A stretch of 52,076 nt of DNA, taken from an uncultured Ruminococcus sp. (GTDB lineage Bacteria > Bacillota > Clostridia > Oscillospirales > CAG-272). Positions 22,663 through 31,262 of this stretch are shown here, in pieces. Location: the NCBI GenBank assembly GCA_902779285.1, contig CACZAZ010000004.1:1-52076 (forward strand), read 5' to 3'. The position numbers and the translations under genes are program-made. The notes beneath the pieces were generated by a model, which saw only the letters and a program-made list of their open reading frames with translations, ran no database searches and was not told the DNA's origin. Position 1 is the stretch's first letter, and each line of letters opens with the position of its first letter.

Positions 22663-23595
22663 TTAATCCGCGAAAAGCGGGGTGGAGAGGTAGCGGTCGC
22701 CGGTATCGGGGAGCAGGACCACGATGGTCTTGCCCGCGTTCTCGGGACGCTTGGCGAGTTCGATCGCCGCGTACGCCGCGGCGCCGGAGGAGATCCCGAC
22801 GAGGACCCCTTCCTTCTGCCCGATCTTCTTGCCGACGGCGAAGGCATCTTCGTTCCGAACCGGGATGATCTCGTCGTAGATCTTGGTGTTCAGGACGTCG
22901 GGGACGAAGCCCGCGCCGATACCCTGGATCTTGTGCGATCCGGCAACGCCGGTCGAGAGCACCGCGGAGGTCGCCGGCTCGACCGCGACCACCTTGACGG
23001 CGGGATTCTTCGACTTCAGGTATTCCCCGACGCCGGTCACGGTGCCGCCGGTGCCGACGCCCGCGACGAAGATATCGACCTTGCCGTCGGTGTCCTCCCA
23101 GATCTCGGGACCGGTCGATTCGCGGTGCGCCTTCGGGTTGGCGGGGTTGACGAACTGACCGGGGATGAAACTGTTCGGGATCTCGTCTGCGAGTTCGTTC
23201 GCCTTCGCGATCGCGCCCTTCATGCCCTTCGCGCCCTCGGTCAGGACGATCTCGGCGCCGTACGCCTTGATAAGCTGGCGGCGTTCGACCGACATGGTCT
23301 CAGGCATGGTCAGGATGAGGCGGTAGCCCCTCGCCGCCGCGACCGACGCAAGCCCGATCCCGGTGTTGCCCGACGTCGGCTCGATGATGACGGCGCCCGG
23401 TTTGAGTTTGCCCGACGCCTCGGCGTCGTCGATCATGGCTTTCGCGATCCGGTCCTTGACGGAGCCGGCGGGGTTGAAGTACTCGAGTTTGGCGACGAGC
23501 CTCGCTTTGAGACCGAGTTCCTTTTCGATATGGGTGAGTTCGAGGAGCGGCGTTTTGCCGATCAGCTGATCTGCGGAAGTATGAATATTAGACAT
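22663..23595 (-). CDS. cysK: Cysteine synthase A (O-acetylserine sulfhydrylase)
   Basis: 310 residues. PLP enzyme that makes cysteine from O-acetylserine and sulfide. The PLP lysine is in [11 protein letters not shown] (Lys47). [20 protein letters not shown] binds substrate, and [14 protein letters not shown] is the phosphate-binding loop. The length is standard. It follows metY by 42 bases, starting at 23595 with an AAAGGGAA ribosome binding site. With metY it supplies both the direct cysteine route and the homocysteine route from sulfide. Confidence 0.96.
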   Translation of the reverse strand: MSNIHTSADQLIGKTPLLELTHIEKELGLKARLVAKLEYFNPAGSVKDRIAKAMIDDAEASGKLKPGAVIIEPTSGNTGIGLASVAAARGYRLILTMPETMSVERRQLIKAYGAEIVLTEGAKGMKGAIAKANELADEIPNSFIPGQFVNPANPKAHRESTGPEIWEDTDGKVDIFVAGVGTGGTVTGVGEYLKSKNPAVKVVAVEPATSAVLSTGVAGSHKIQGIGAGFVPDVLNTKIYDEIIPVRNEDAFAVGKKIGQKEGVLVGISSGAAAYAAIELAKRPENAGKTIVVLLPDTGDRYLSTPLFAD

Positions 23596-23637
23596 TGTTC
23601 TGTTCCCTTTCTTATCTGTTTCGTTGTTGTGTGTCGT

Positions 23638-24921
23638 TTACCGGATCGCGGCGAAGCCCTTTTCAAGGTCCGCGATGATATCGTCGATATGTTCGGTCCC
23701 GATCGAGAGCCGGACGGTGCCGGGGCGGATCCCCTGGTCCAGAAGCTCCTCTTCCGAGAGCTGCGAGTGGGTGGTGGACGCCGGGTGGATGACCAGACTC
23801 TTCACGTCCGCGACGTTTGCGAGCAGCGAGAAGATCTCGAGCGCGTCGATGAACTGCCAAGCCGCCTTTTGTCCGCCCTTGACGTCGAAGGTGAAGATCG
23901 AGGCGCCCCCGTTCGGGAAGTACTTTTCGTAGAGCGCGTGGTCGGGGTGGTCCGGCAGCGACGGATGGTTGACGCGTTCGACTTTCGGATGCTTGGAAAG
24001 GTACTCGACCACCTTTTTGGTGTTTTCGGCGTGGCGATCCAGCCGGAGCGAGAGGGTCTCGATCCCCTGCAGGAGCAGGAAGGCGTTGAAGGGCGAGATC
24101 GAAGCGCCGGTGTCGCGGAGCAGGATCGCGCGGACGAAGGTCACGAACGCGGCGGGCCCGACGGCGTCGTAGAAGGAAACGCCGTGGTAACTGGGGTTCG
24201 GGGCGGCGACGTTCGGGTACTTCCCGCTCGCCTTCCAGTCGAACTTGCCGCTCTCGACGATAATCCCGCCGAGCGTGGTGCCGTGGCCGCCGAGGAACTT
24301 GGTCGCGGAATGGACCACGATATCGGCGCCGTGCTCGATCGGACGGATGAGATACGGGGTGCCGAAGGTGTTGTCGACGACCAGCGGGATCCCGTGTTTG
24401 CGGGCGATCTTGCCGAGCGCGTCGAGGTCGGGGATATCGCTGTTCGGGTTGCCGAGCGTCTCGGCGTAGAGGGCGCGGGTGTCGGGCTCGATCGCCCCCT
24501 CGACTTCCGCGAGGTTATGGATATCAACGAAGGTCGTTCTGATCCCGTACTGCGGGAGCGTATGGGAAAGCAGGTTGTAGCTGCCGCCGTAGATGGTCTT
24601 CTGCGCGACGATATGCCCGCCGTTCGCGGCAAGCGCCTCGATCGTGTAGGTGATCGCCGCAGCCCCCGACGCCAGCGCCAGAGCCGCGCTGCCGCCCTCC
24701 AGCGCCGCGACGCGCTTCTCCAAAACGTCCTGGGTGGAGTTGGTCAGCCGTCCGTAGATGTTGCCCGCGTCGGCAAGCCCGAAGCGGTCGGCGGCGTGTT
24801 GACTGTTGCGGAAGACGTAGGACGTCGTCTGATAGATCGGAACGGCGCGGGCGTCGGTCGCGGGATCGGGCGACTCCTGCCCGACGTGGAGCTGCAGGGT
24901 CTCGAATCTGTATTTGCTCAT
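23638..24921 (-). CDS. metY: O-acetylhomoserine sulfhydrylase
   Basis: 427 residues. PLP enzyme of the Cys/Met metabolism family that adds sulfide to O-acetylhomoserine to give homocysteine. It has the family opening TLQLHVGQ, the [10 protein letters not shown] segment, [12 protein letters not shown], and the PLP lysine in [14 protein letters not shown] (Lys208). The C-terminal [20 protein letters not shown] is the classic MetY/MetB ending. First gene of the sulfur operon; AAGGAG precedes the ATG at 24921. A leader of about 236 bases with terminator and antiterminator pairing lies upstream, so expression is probably attenuated. Confidence 0.95.
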   Translation of the reverse strand: MSKYRFETLQLHVGQESPDPATDARAVPIYQTTSYVFRNSQHAADRFGLADAGNIYGRLTNSTQDVLEKRVAALEGGSAALALASGAAAITYTIEALAANGGHIVAQKTIYGGSYNLLSHTLPQYGIRTTFVDIHNLAEVEGAIEPDTRALYAETLGNPNSDIPDLDALGKIARKHGIPLVVDNTFGTPYLIRPIEHGADIVVHSATKFLGGHGTTLGGIIVESGKFDWKASGKYPNVAAPNPSYHGVSFYDAVGPAAFVTFVRAILLRDTGASISPFNAFLLLQGIETLSLRLDRHAENTKKVVEYLSKHPKVERVNHPSLPDHPDHALYEKYFPNGGASIFTFDVKGGQKAAWQFIDALEIFSLLANVADVKSLVIHPASTTHSQLSEEELLDQGIRPGTVRLSIGTEHIDDIIADLEKGFAAIR

Positions 24922-25157
24922 GGTTTTGTTCTCCTTACGTTTCTTGTTTTCGGTCCGCTTTCAAAAATCACCCGGGGGCGTCTTCTGCTCCCGGACAATC
25001 GGCCGATCGGCTTACCGATCGTTTACGAGGCGCACACGCGGACCGTCGAACGCCCCGACCGTACAATCTGCCCGGGAGAGAAGCATTCGACAACACGTAA
25101 GAATCTGTTTTTTCGCTTTGGTCGCAAACATCGTCCTGCGCCCCTTTCGTTTTGGTT
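24922..25157 (-). promoter_or_regulatory. Structured 5' leader of the metY operon, putative attenuator
   Basis: Transcript leader of about 236 bases. In RNA order: a helix GTCGAATGC with GCGTTCGAC (9 bp, one G-U) enclosing CTCCCGGGCA (25069-25078); a hairpin CGATCGG-TAAG-CCGATCG (25004-25021); then a terminator-like hairpin CCGGGAGC/GCCCCCGG followed by GATTTTTG (about 24962-24996). The enclosed CTCCCGGGCA can pair with TGTCCGGGAG over 10 bp (one G-U), which occupies the 5' arm of the terminator. I do not see S-box or T-box consensus. The ligand or trigger is unknown. Confidence 0.5.
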
Positions 25158-25163
25158 GTCACC

Positions 25164-25192
25164 ATTATACACCGGGGGGCGCCGTTTGTAAA
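25164..25192 (-). promoter_or_regulatory. Sigma-A promoter of the metY operon
   Basis: Minus strand TTTACA (25187-25192), 17 bases, TATAAT (25164-25169). Transcription would start near 25157. Confidence 0.8.
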
Positions 25193-25212
25193 GAACTTCC
25201 TTTTTATCGTCG

Positions 25213-25233
25213 GTGATAATCAAAGGTTATCAC
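25213..25233. promoter_or_regulatory. Inverted repeat upstream of the metY promoter, probable LysR operator
   Basis: GTGATAA, 7 bases, TTATCAC, a perfect dyad 20 bases upstream of the -35 and overlapping the last codon of the LysR gene. Position and shape fit a LysR activator site. The same half-site appears near the promoter of the LysR operon. Confidence 0.6.
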
Positions 25234-26150
25234 AGTTCGTCGCTATCGATCTCCTTATATTTATTGAGTTCCTCGACGTACGCCTCGCCGTAGCGCGAGA
25301 GCGCGCTGCCGCGCCGGACGATATAGCCGATGATCAGGGGATCTTCCTCTTTCAGTTTGATCGCGACCATCCCTTTTAAGATCGCGTCCTCGCCCGAGAG
25401 CATCCCCGATCCGATCGAGTAGCCGCCGAGTTCCGCGATCATCTCCATCGTGGTCGCGCGGTCGTCGCTCTTGATGGTTTTCTCGAAGGCGTAGTCCGCC
25501 ATCGCCTCCTCGGTCAGGTAGAAGTTGCCGTCGCCCGCCTGGTCGAACGAAACGCAGGGATACCCCTTCATCTCCTCGATCGAGATCTCGCGTCTCCCGG
25601 CGAACGGGTGATCCTCCCAGACGTAGACGTAGGTTTCGCGCCGCATCAGGGGGGTGAACTCCAGACCGTTATCGCGGAAGAGTTTTTTGATGACCGCCTC
25701 GTTCGAGCCCGAGAAGGACACGATCCCGACCTCGCTTTTTAAGGTCGCGACGTCGTCGAGCACGTCTTTGGTCTTGGTCTCGTGGATCGAGAAAACGTAC
25801 TTTTCGGGGTCGGTCCGCTTGATGACGTCCACGAACGCCCGCGTCGCGAAATTGTAGTGCTGGGTCGAGACCGAGAAGCGTTCCTTCCCGCCGTCGCGAG
25901 AAAGATACCTATCCTCAAGGATCGCGTATTGCCCGACGGCTTTTTTCGCGTAGTCGATAAACTCCCTGCCCTCGTCGGTGAGACTCACGCCCTTGTTCGT
26001 GCGCTCGAAGATCAGGATGCCGAGTTCCTCTTCCAGTTCGCGGATACCTGCGGAGAGCGCCGGCTGCGAAACGTAGAGTTTGGTCGACGCCTCGCGCATC
26101 GAGGACGAGTTCGCCACCTCGAGAACGTATTTCAGTTGGTTGATGTTCAT
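25230..26150 (-). CDS. LysR-family transcriptional regulator of the sulfur operon
   Basis: 306 residues. The N-terminal helix-turn-helix (about 1-60) is typical (MNINQLKYVLEVANSSSMREAS, SQPALSAGIRELEEELG), and a periplasmic-binding-like effector domain (about 90-290) follows. The gene is immediately upstream of metY-cysK in the same direction, and a dyad matching its own promoter lies between them, so control of cysteine/methionine synthesis is likely, with O-acetylserine-like signals known for relatives such as CysL. It is the second gene of an operon with 26167..26826, 16 bases apart. Effector identity is inferred only. Confidence 0.88.
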   Translation of the reverse strand: MNINQLKYVLEVANSSSMREASTKLYVSQPALSAGIRELEEELGILIFERTNKGVSLTDEGREFIDYAKKAVGQYAILEDRYLSRDGGKERFSVSTQHYNFATRAFVDVIKRTDPEKYVFSIHETKTKDVLDDVATLKSEVGIVSFSGSNEAVIKKLFRDNGLEFTPLMRRETYVYVWEDHPFAGRREISIEEMKGYPCVSFDQAGDGNFYLTEEAMADYAFEKTIKSDDRATTMEMIAELGGYSIGSGMLSGEDAILKGMVAIKLKEEDPLIIGYIVRRGSALSRYGEAYVEELNKYKEIDSDEL

Positions 26151-26166
26151 CTCGTTCCTTCCTCCG

Positions 26167-26826
26167 TTAAACCGTCGGTTCCCGGTACCCCGCGTCCTTC
26201 AACGCGACGATCTTCTCCGTCATCTTCTCGGGGGGGATCTTCGGTTCTTTTATTCTTTTCACGTCGGGAATGAAACCGAAAATCGTGAACTGCACGAACA
26301 GTTTCTTTGATTCGTTGACGCCGAGGAAACTCACGTCGGGAAAATTATCCAACTCGAAATCTTCCGGCGGCTCGATCACGGCGTGGAACGCGGTCCACTC
26401 CCCGAGCGTGGATAGTACGTAATCATATTCCCGGAAGGTTTTTTTATAATCCTTTTTGAGCCATTCCGTCCATTCTTCTTTTGGGTATAAATCCTCCAGA
26501 AAAGCAAGGTCGTCAAGTGTATTGGAGATCATTTCGACAAGGCAGTCGGAGTACCCGATCGGTCCGTTGACGCCGTCGGGTCTTTCCCATTCGGTCGCCA
26601 TGATGATCCACTTATACGCCGTCGCCCACGCCGCAAGATATTCGACGTCGATCTCCCCGCGTTCAAAGCGTTCGATCGCGTGCAGGATCCGCCCGAGACG
26701 GTAGTACTTTTGAAACGAACCGTCGAGATCGTATTCCCGTTCGTCAAGGTTCACACAGAAGTCCGCGAGTTCGTCCGCGCCGCACGCGGCGTCCGCAATC
26801 CGCTCGAGAAGTTCCTTGTCGACCAT
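26167..26826 (-). CDS. Conserved-looking protein of unknown function upstream of the LysR gene
   Basis: 219 residues, acidic, no membrane segment or signal peptide. Rich in aromatic residues, with helices suggested by LERIADAACGADELADF and LGRILHAIERFERGEIDVEYLAAWATAYKW. No catalytic motif is recognised, and the family is not named. First gene of an operon with the LysR regulator (gap 16 bases), read from the promoter at 26885-26913. Its ATG at 26826 has GGAGAGCGG upstream. The pairing with a regulator might mean a cofactor or sensor protein; the sequence does not decide this. Confidence 0.65.
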   Translation of the reverse strand: MVDKELLERIADAACGADELADFCVNLDEREYDLDGSFQKYYRLGRILHAIERFERGEIDVEYLAAWATAYKWIIMATEWERPDGVNGPIGYSDCLVEMISNTLDDLAFLEDLYPKEEWTEWLKKDYKKTFREYDYVLSTLGEWTAFHAVIEPPEDFELDNFPDVSFLGVNESKKLFVQFTIFGFIPDVKRIKEPKIPPEKMTEKIVALKDAGYREPTV

Positions 26827-26853
26827 ATCCGCTCTCCTTCCCCGCTCCGATCG

Positions 26854-26875
26854 TTCTCACAACGTTTTGTGATAA
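26854..26875. promoter_or_regulatory. Inverted repeat downstream of the LysR-operon promoter
   Basis: TTCTCAC, 8 bases, GTGATAA: an imperfect dyad (6 of 7) just after the -10 of the LysR-operon promoter. It shares the TTATCAC/GTGATAA half-site with the dyad near metY, so it is a likely autoregulation site. Confidence 0.55.
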
Positions 26876-26884
26876 CCTATCCTT

Positions 26885-26913
26885 ATTATAAAACACCCCG
26901 TCGATTTTTGCAA
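26885..26913 (-). promoter_or_regulatory. Sigma-A promoter of the LysR operon
   Basis: Minus strand TTGCAA (26908-26913), 17 bases, TATAAT (26885-26890). Confidence 0.75.
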
Positions 26914-27008
26914 GAGTTTGCGCGGAAAAACCGAACGAAGCGGCGGGGACACGCCCTGCCGCTACTTTTTTTAAACCTGCGGTTTACCCGATCTTTCCGA
27001 ACGGTCCC

Positions 27009-27036
27009 TTTACATTCGCCGCGTTTCTGCTATACT
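27009..27036 (+). promoter_or_regulatory. Sigma-A promoter of the Xre gene
   Basis: TTTACA (27009-27014), a 16-base spacer ending in TGC, TATACT (27031-27036). Confidence 0.65.
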
Positions 27037-27084
27037 AAAGACGAAGCAGACGTCGGCTTACGTTTTTTTCGGGAGGTAACTTTT

Positions 27085-28170
27085 ATGGAAATCACGATCG
27101 GCGCGAATATCAAGCGCCTGCGCGTGACGAAAAGCGTCACGCAGGAACAACTCGCGGAGGCGATGAACGTCACCCCCGCCGCGGTCAGCAAATGGGAGAG
27201 GGGCGAGACCTATCCCGACGTCACGCTGCTGCAGCCGCTCGCCTACTATTTCGGCGTGACCCTCGACGATCTGATGGGCTACGACGAGAAAAAAGTCAAC
27301 CAAAAGATCGAAGAATTGATCGCAGAGTTCTGGCGGGTTTATCGGCAGGACTGGCGCGCGGCGAAGAAGTTGATCGAGGACGCCTACCGCGTCTATCCGA
27401 ACGACTATCGCATCATGTTCCGGTATATGGGAACCCTCGGCATCGACGACGCCGAACCCGATCTTGAACTTGCGCTCGCCAAAAAGGACGAACTGACGAA
27501 AATCTGCGACAAGATCATCGGGGGCTGCACCGACGGCTATCTGCGGCTCGGCGCGTGGAAGATGAAAGCGGTCCTGCTCCACGCCGAGGGCAAAACCGAA
27601 GAGGCGCTCCGGATCCACCGGGAAAAGTGCGGCGACTGGTACAACACCTGCGGTCAGATGAACGAACAGATGTTCCAAAAGGACCGACCGGAGTTTCTCT
27701 ACTGGGCAAAGCGCAATATGTACGAACTCGTCGATTTCGGCGCCGACAAACTCGTCAAGTCCTATTTCTTCGATCCCGCGGTCCCGTACGACGAACTGCT
27801 CGAAAAGACCGAGGGGACGGCGGACGAACTGTTCCGTCTCGGATGCGAACGCGGGGAGGCGTATCTCGTCATACAGGCGGAATCGATCTACGGACGGCTG
27901 CTGAACGATCTGAAGTACCGTCCCGCCCGCGGCGCAAAAAACGCGGATATGATCCGGATCCTCGACAAATCCCTTTCCGCCGCGCAAAAGATCGACGAAC
28001 TCGCTCGGGGCGACAAGCCGCTCTTTGACGTTGCCCTCGGGGAACGCGACCGTGATAGCCTACTCGCCGCCCGGCTCGGTTGGGCGCGCTCCTCTGCGTG
28101 GGACCGCGACGTTGAACTGCGGAAAGATCCGGAATACGTGAAAGTCCTCGACAAGTACGGCAAAACGTGA
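27085..28170 (+). CDS. Xre-family regulator with a long alpha-helical repeat domain
   Basis: 361 residues. A Cro/C1-type helix-turn-helix occupies about residues 1-65 (IGANIKRLRVTKSVTQEQLAEAMNVTPAAVSKWERGETYPDVTLL). The remainder is helical, with TPR-like pairs (for example DWRAAKKLIEDAYRVYPNDYRIMFRYMG), often seen in Firmicute regulators that sense a peptide or protein. The start ATG at 27085 has GGGAGG in front and a promoter 50 bases upstream; an upstream extension of the frame to 26680 is not used. The gene ends before a strong terminator. The sensing partner is unknown. Confidence 0.85.
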   Translation: MEITIGANIKRLRVTKSVTQEQLAEAMNVTPAAVSKWERGETYPDVTLLQPLAYYFGVTLDDLMGYDEKKVNQKIEELIAEFWRVYRQDWRAAKKLIEDAYRVYPNDYRIMFRYMGTLGIDDAEPDLELALAKKDELTKICDKIIGGCTDGYLRLGAWKMKAVLLHAEGKTEEALRIHREKCGDWYNTCGQMNEQMFQKDRPEFLYWAKRNMYELVDFGADKLVKSYFFDPAVPYDELLEKTEGTADELFRLGCERGEAYLVIQAESIYGRLLNDLKYRPARGAKNADMIRILDKSLSAAQKIDELARGDKPLFDVALGERDRDSLLAARLGWARSSAWDRDVELRKDPEYVKVLDKYGKT

Positions 28171-28179
28171 CCCTCTCAA

Positions 28180-28213
28180 AAAACAGGCGCTTGCCTCGGC
28201 AAGCGCCTGTTTT
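28180..28213. terminator. Strong intrinsic terminator of the Xre gene
   Basis: AAAACAGGCGCTTGCC pairs with GGCAAGCGCCTGTTTT, TC centre, flanked by A and T runs on both sides. It serves the Xre gene and possibly the convergent GH28-like gene. The core GGCGCTTGCC recurs at 29724-29761. Confidence 0.85.
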
Positions 28214-28240
28214 CAAATATCGGTTTTCCGAACAAAACAC

Positions 28241-29560
28241 TCAATCCCGGATATACAGCCCGTACGCCGACGGAAAAGACGGGCTCTCCGGGGTGTGTTC
28301 GCGGGGAGTTTCCCCCTCGAACCGCCAGCCCGAAACCGCGGTCTTTTTCCCGCGGAACAGATACTCCGCCCCGCCGACGGTGACGTTTTCGATCCGACAG
28401 CCCTCTGTTTCGGCTCCCTTTTCGACGAAGAACACGCAATCCGCCGAAGAGTCGTTCCGGATCGACAGATCCGACAAACGGACGTTCTCCGCGACGAAGT
28501 TCGCGCAGAATCCGGCAAGCACACGACAGCAGCCCGTGCCTTGGACGTGATCCACGGTCACGTTGCGGGTCGGTTCGCCGAAGATCAGCGCGTACTGCGC
28601 CGACGTTCTGACGTTCCGAACGACGACGTCGGAAAACTCTCCCATCTCTCTGCCTTTGTTCGCGGCGTAGCGCGTGTTTCCCTCCCCGAAGCGGATCGCC
28701 GCTGCGGAAATCGTCTCTCCCGTGTCCTCCACGCCGTCGATCACGATATTCCGGAGGACGTAGCCGTCCTCGTTGAGCAGGCGGACCAACGCGCAACCGC
28801 AGGAGGCGGCGCGCAGATTCCGGATCGTGACGTTCTTGATATCGTCGCTTTTCCCTTCCACGGTCAGGAGTTTGCCGTCAAGCCCGACGTCCGCGAGCGC
28901 AGACAAAGCGATCGTATCGTCTCCCGTCAGTCCGGTGATATTCCGGATCGTAATATCTTCGCATCCGATCCGCAGGTCGATCCCGTCCCGGTTGCGAAGC
29001 GAGGCGTCCATTTGGAAATCAAGATCGGAAAGAAGCCCCTGCCGGCAAAAATGAAAGCAGACGGCCCACCAGCGGCTTTCAACGATCCGCAGTCCTTCCA
29101 GAGAAAAATCGCGCACGTTGAAGAACCAAACCAACAGATTGACCTTCATGGAAGGATACTCTCCCGGATGCTCCCGGCACAGGCGTTCGGACATTCCGTT
29201 CGGTTTGCCGCCGTCCAGCGTGGCGCCGTTTTTCCCGACGATATGAATATCCCGCTGTTCCCCCTCGACCGTGCGCCCGATCTCCGTACAACCGTTTTGG
29301 TTGCGAAAGATATTGTCCCGCACTCCGTCCGCAAGGCGCAGACGCGCGCCGTCCAGTTCCACGGTCAGACGACTCGGAAGCAAAACCGCCCGATCAATGA
29401 TCCAAACGTCCGTCCCCGCCCGTTCGTTTTCGAACGGGATCAACACTTTTCCGATCCCGTGTGCGCTTGCGTAATCGATCGCGTTCTGAACGGTCTCGGA
29501 ATCGGTTTCCCCGAAAAAGCGGGGGTCGTTTGCAAAAACGCGATCCGTTTTGCTTGCCAT
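28241..29560 (-). CDS. GH28-like right-handed beta-helix protein
   Basis: About 439 residues. The long run of short strands with Gly/Asn/Asp turns, plus ITIRNITGLTGDDTIAL and DGIDLRIGCEDI (about residues 230-260), is the polygalacturonase/GH28 catalytic region with the Asp-rich N-x-D pattern. It probably hydrolyses a pectin- or rhamnogalacturonan-type glycan. No signal peptide is seen at the chosen start, so the location is cytoplasmic or undetermined. The start ATG at 29558-29560 has AAAGGAGTTG in front; a longer frame upstream (to 29710) is not favoured because its codons lie across a promoter. Read from the promoter at 29682-29710. Confidence 0.75.
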   Translation of the reverse strand: MASKTDRVFANDPRFFGETDSETVQNAIDYASAHGIGKVLIPFENERAGTDVWIIDRAVLLPSRLTVELDGARLRLADGVRDNIFRNQNGCTEIGRTVEGEQRDIHIVGKNGATLDGGKPNGMSERLCREHPGEYPSMKVNLLVWFFNVRDFSLEGLRIVESRWWAVCFHFCRQGLLSDLDFQMDASLRNRDGIDLRIGCEDITIRNITGLTGDDTIALSALADVGLDGKLLTVEGKSDDIKNVTIRNLRAASCGCALVRLLNEDGYVLRNIVIDGVEDTGETISAAAIRFGEGNTRYAANKGREMGEFSDVVVRNVRTSAQYALIFGEPTRNVTVDHVQGTGCCRVLAGFCANFVAENVRLSDLSIRNDSSADCVFFVEKGAETEGCRIENVTVGGAEYLFRGKKTAVSGWRFEGETPREHTPESPSFPSAYGLYIRD

Positions 29561-29681
29561 TTTGCAACTCCTTTCCGTCTGTTGTGCCGCCGTCAACGGA
29601 TCGCCGGCGGAGTGAACCGACCGGCGGTTGATTTTGACCGTTTCCCTCCGCTTTCGGTTGGAAAACCGCCTTTCTACCAGT

Positions 29682-29710
29682 AGTGTACCACAGAACCGCG
29701 CTTTTTGCAA
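29682..29710 (-). promoter_or_regulatory. Sigma-A promoter of the GH28-like gene
   Basis: Minus strand TTGCAA (29705-29710), 17 bases, TACACT (29682-29687); about 120 bases of leader to the ATG at 29560. Confidence 0.6.
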
Positions 29711-29723
29711 CCGTCTTCAAGAA

Positions 29724-29761
29724 AACGAAATGGCGCTTGCCGGGGCAAGCGCCATTTCGTT
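29724..29761 (-). terminator. Intrinsic terminator of the channel operon
   Basis: An 18-base stem (AACGAAATGGCGCTTGCC with its complement) followed on the minus strand by a T-rich tail. It shares the GGCGCTTGCC core with the terminator at 28180-28213. Confidence 0.8.
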
Positions 29762-29771
29762 CGGAGGGAGA

Positions 29772-30647
29772 TCAATTTTTGTCGGAATTGTTCCGGTTCT
29801 GCGCGTCTTTTTCTTTGCTCTCGTTGTAGACGCTGACCAGAATACTGGTGATCAGGGCGAACGCGACGATGCCGTAGATGCCGACCGCGACCGAAATCAG
29901 TCGCCCCGCCGGAGTGACCGCCGTCATATCGCCGAAGCCGATGGTCGTGACCAGCATAAAGGAGTACCAGAGCCCGTCGCCGAAGGTCTCGATCGCCGGC
30001 TCGAACAGCGGCAGGAGGATCGACGCCCCGACCACCGCGATCATAAGCCCCGCGAGGATCTCCGCCGCGTAGGTCTTGACGATGACGCGCCCGAACAGAC
30101 TGCCGGGCATCACGTCTTTCAGGTTCGCGTAGATCCCGGCGACGCCCTGCACCAAGAACAGCAGCCCGTAGATCACGACCTGCGTTTCGACCGATCCGCC
30201 GATCTCGCTGACCAATTTCGCGAGCAGGACCAGATTGATGACGATCATAAACACGCAGCCGACGATCGCACGCGGAACGCGGCGGTTTCTTACGATCGCG
30301 GCGATATATTCTCCGACCACCGCCGCGGTGCGGACCGCCATAAAGATCACCGCCAGATCCGACGACCGTTCGCGGAAAACGACGAACAGGACGCACAGGA
30401 CGAAGCTGATCGCCGCGTCGACAAGACACCCCGTCCGCCCCTTGCGTTTTTTGGTCTTCGTCCCGCGATACAGCATCAGACAGGCGTGCAGAAGCATCAG
30501 CCCGAACAGATAGTACGGCAAAACCTCCGCGATCCGAGACGGGATCGCGACGAAGAGAATGCCGGAAACGACCAAAATCAGCGAATAGATGCGGGTCGTC
30601 CGCGCGGTCGGATTCACGGGTTTTGCGTTTTTCTTCTTTCTCGGCAT
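29772..30647 (-). CDS. Multi-pass K+-channel-like protein
   Basis: About 291 residues. Several membrane segments (about 20-36, 43-60, 76-92, 98-118, 128-146, 155-172, 195-213), then a pore region with the selectivity-filter-like TTIGFGD (235-240) and a final helix. The filter matches the TxGYG/TIGFGD signature of two-transmembrane voltage-gated-like or ligand-gated bacterial K+ channels; extra helices before the pore are unusual. The ATG at 30647 has AAAAGGGAA upstream; an in-frame TTG at 30665 overlaps the previous stop and is less likely. Third gene of an operon with an EAL enzyme and an HExxH protein. Confidence 0.75.
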   Translation of the reverse strand: MPRKKKNAKPVNPTARTTRIYSLILVVSGILFVAIPSRIAEVLPYYLFGLMLLHACLMLYRGTKTKKRKGRTGCLVDAAISFVLCVLFVVFRERSSDLAVIFMAVRTAAVVGEYIAAIVRNRRVPRAIVGCVFMIVINLVLLAKLVSEIGGSVETQVVIYGLLFLVQGVAGIYANLKDVMPGSLFGRVIVKTYAAEILAGLMIAVVGASILLPLFEPAIETFGDGLWYSFMLVTTIGFGDMTAVTPAGRLISVAVGIYGIVAFALITSILVSVYNESKEKDAQNRNNSDKN

Positions 30648-30661
30648 GGTTCGTTCCCTTT

Positions 30662-31219
30662 TCAAATCGCGTTCTTGAATTGCTCGATCAAGACGTCTAC
30701 CCGTTCAAAAAACGCCTCATTTTCATATGCGGGCGGCACAAGGTGCGGTAACCCTTTCCCATATTTATAAGACACAACCGCATACGCGAAAGCATTAGCA
30801 TCTTCTTCCAGATCCTGCGCGAAATAGTCGGCGTTCTTTTCTCCGACAGAAGGCGGCACATAGTTTGCTGTTTCTTTTAACCATTGCTCAACGAGAACAG
30901 GTTTTTCGCACGTTGTTGGATCTGTCTTGTATTTCTCCATTTCAGAGTATTGGTACCAATGCCGTATTTCGTGCAAAATGAAAAACTCAACTTGATACGG
31001 TTCTCTCTGAAAAAAAGCAAAGTCGACAAATGCAATATTGATTACAATTCCTTTTTCATTCTTTTCGTAATGTGCTGCCAAAGCAGGGCTCTCATTAAAG
31101 GTAAACTTCCATTTAATCGGATCTGTAATCCCGTAAAAACGCTTGTTGGAAACAATAATATAGTCTATTACCGGGGTATAATGATCCATAAGCGCATTGA
31201 TTCCTTGATCGTCGATCAT
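30662..31219 (-). CDS. Small HExxH protein, putative metalloprotease-like
   Basis: 185 residues, no signal peptide. The core has ILHEIRHWYQYSE with HExxH at residues 83-87, and a downstream EEDANAFAYAV (about 138-148) that could supply the third zinc ligand, as in minigluzincin or ImmA-like enzymes. The family is not named. AT-richer than the flanking genes, and placed 43 bases after the EAL gene and 14 bases before the channel gene in one minus-strand operon. It could process a partner in that operon. An inactive structural role remains possible. Confidence 0.65.
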   Translation of the reverse strand: MIDDQGINALMDHYTPVIDYIIVSNKRFYGITDPIKWKFTFNESPALAAHYEKNEKGIVINIAFVDFAFFQREPYQVEFFILHEIRHWYQYSEMEKYKTDPTTCEKPVLVEQWLKETANYVPPSVGEKNADYFAQDLEEDANAFAYAVVSYKYGKGLPHLVPPAYENEAFFERVDVLIEQFKNAI

Positions 31220-31262
31220 TTTGCCCTCTCCCTCGCCCCGTTTGGGCGTTTTTATCCGTTTC

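Noticed and set aside
24922..25157. S-box or T-box leader before metY
   Set aside because: The conserved S-box core and the T-box TGG-ACCGCG motif are not found.
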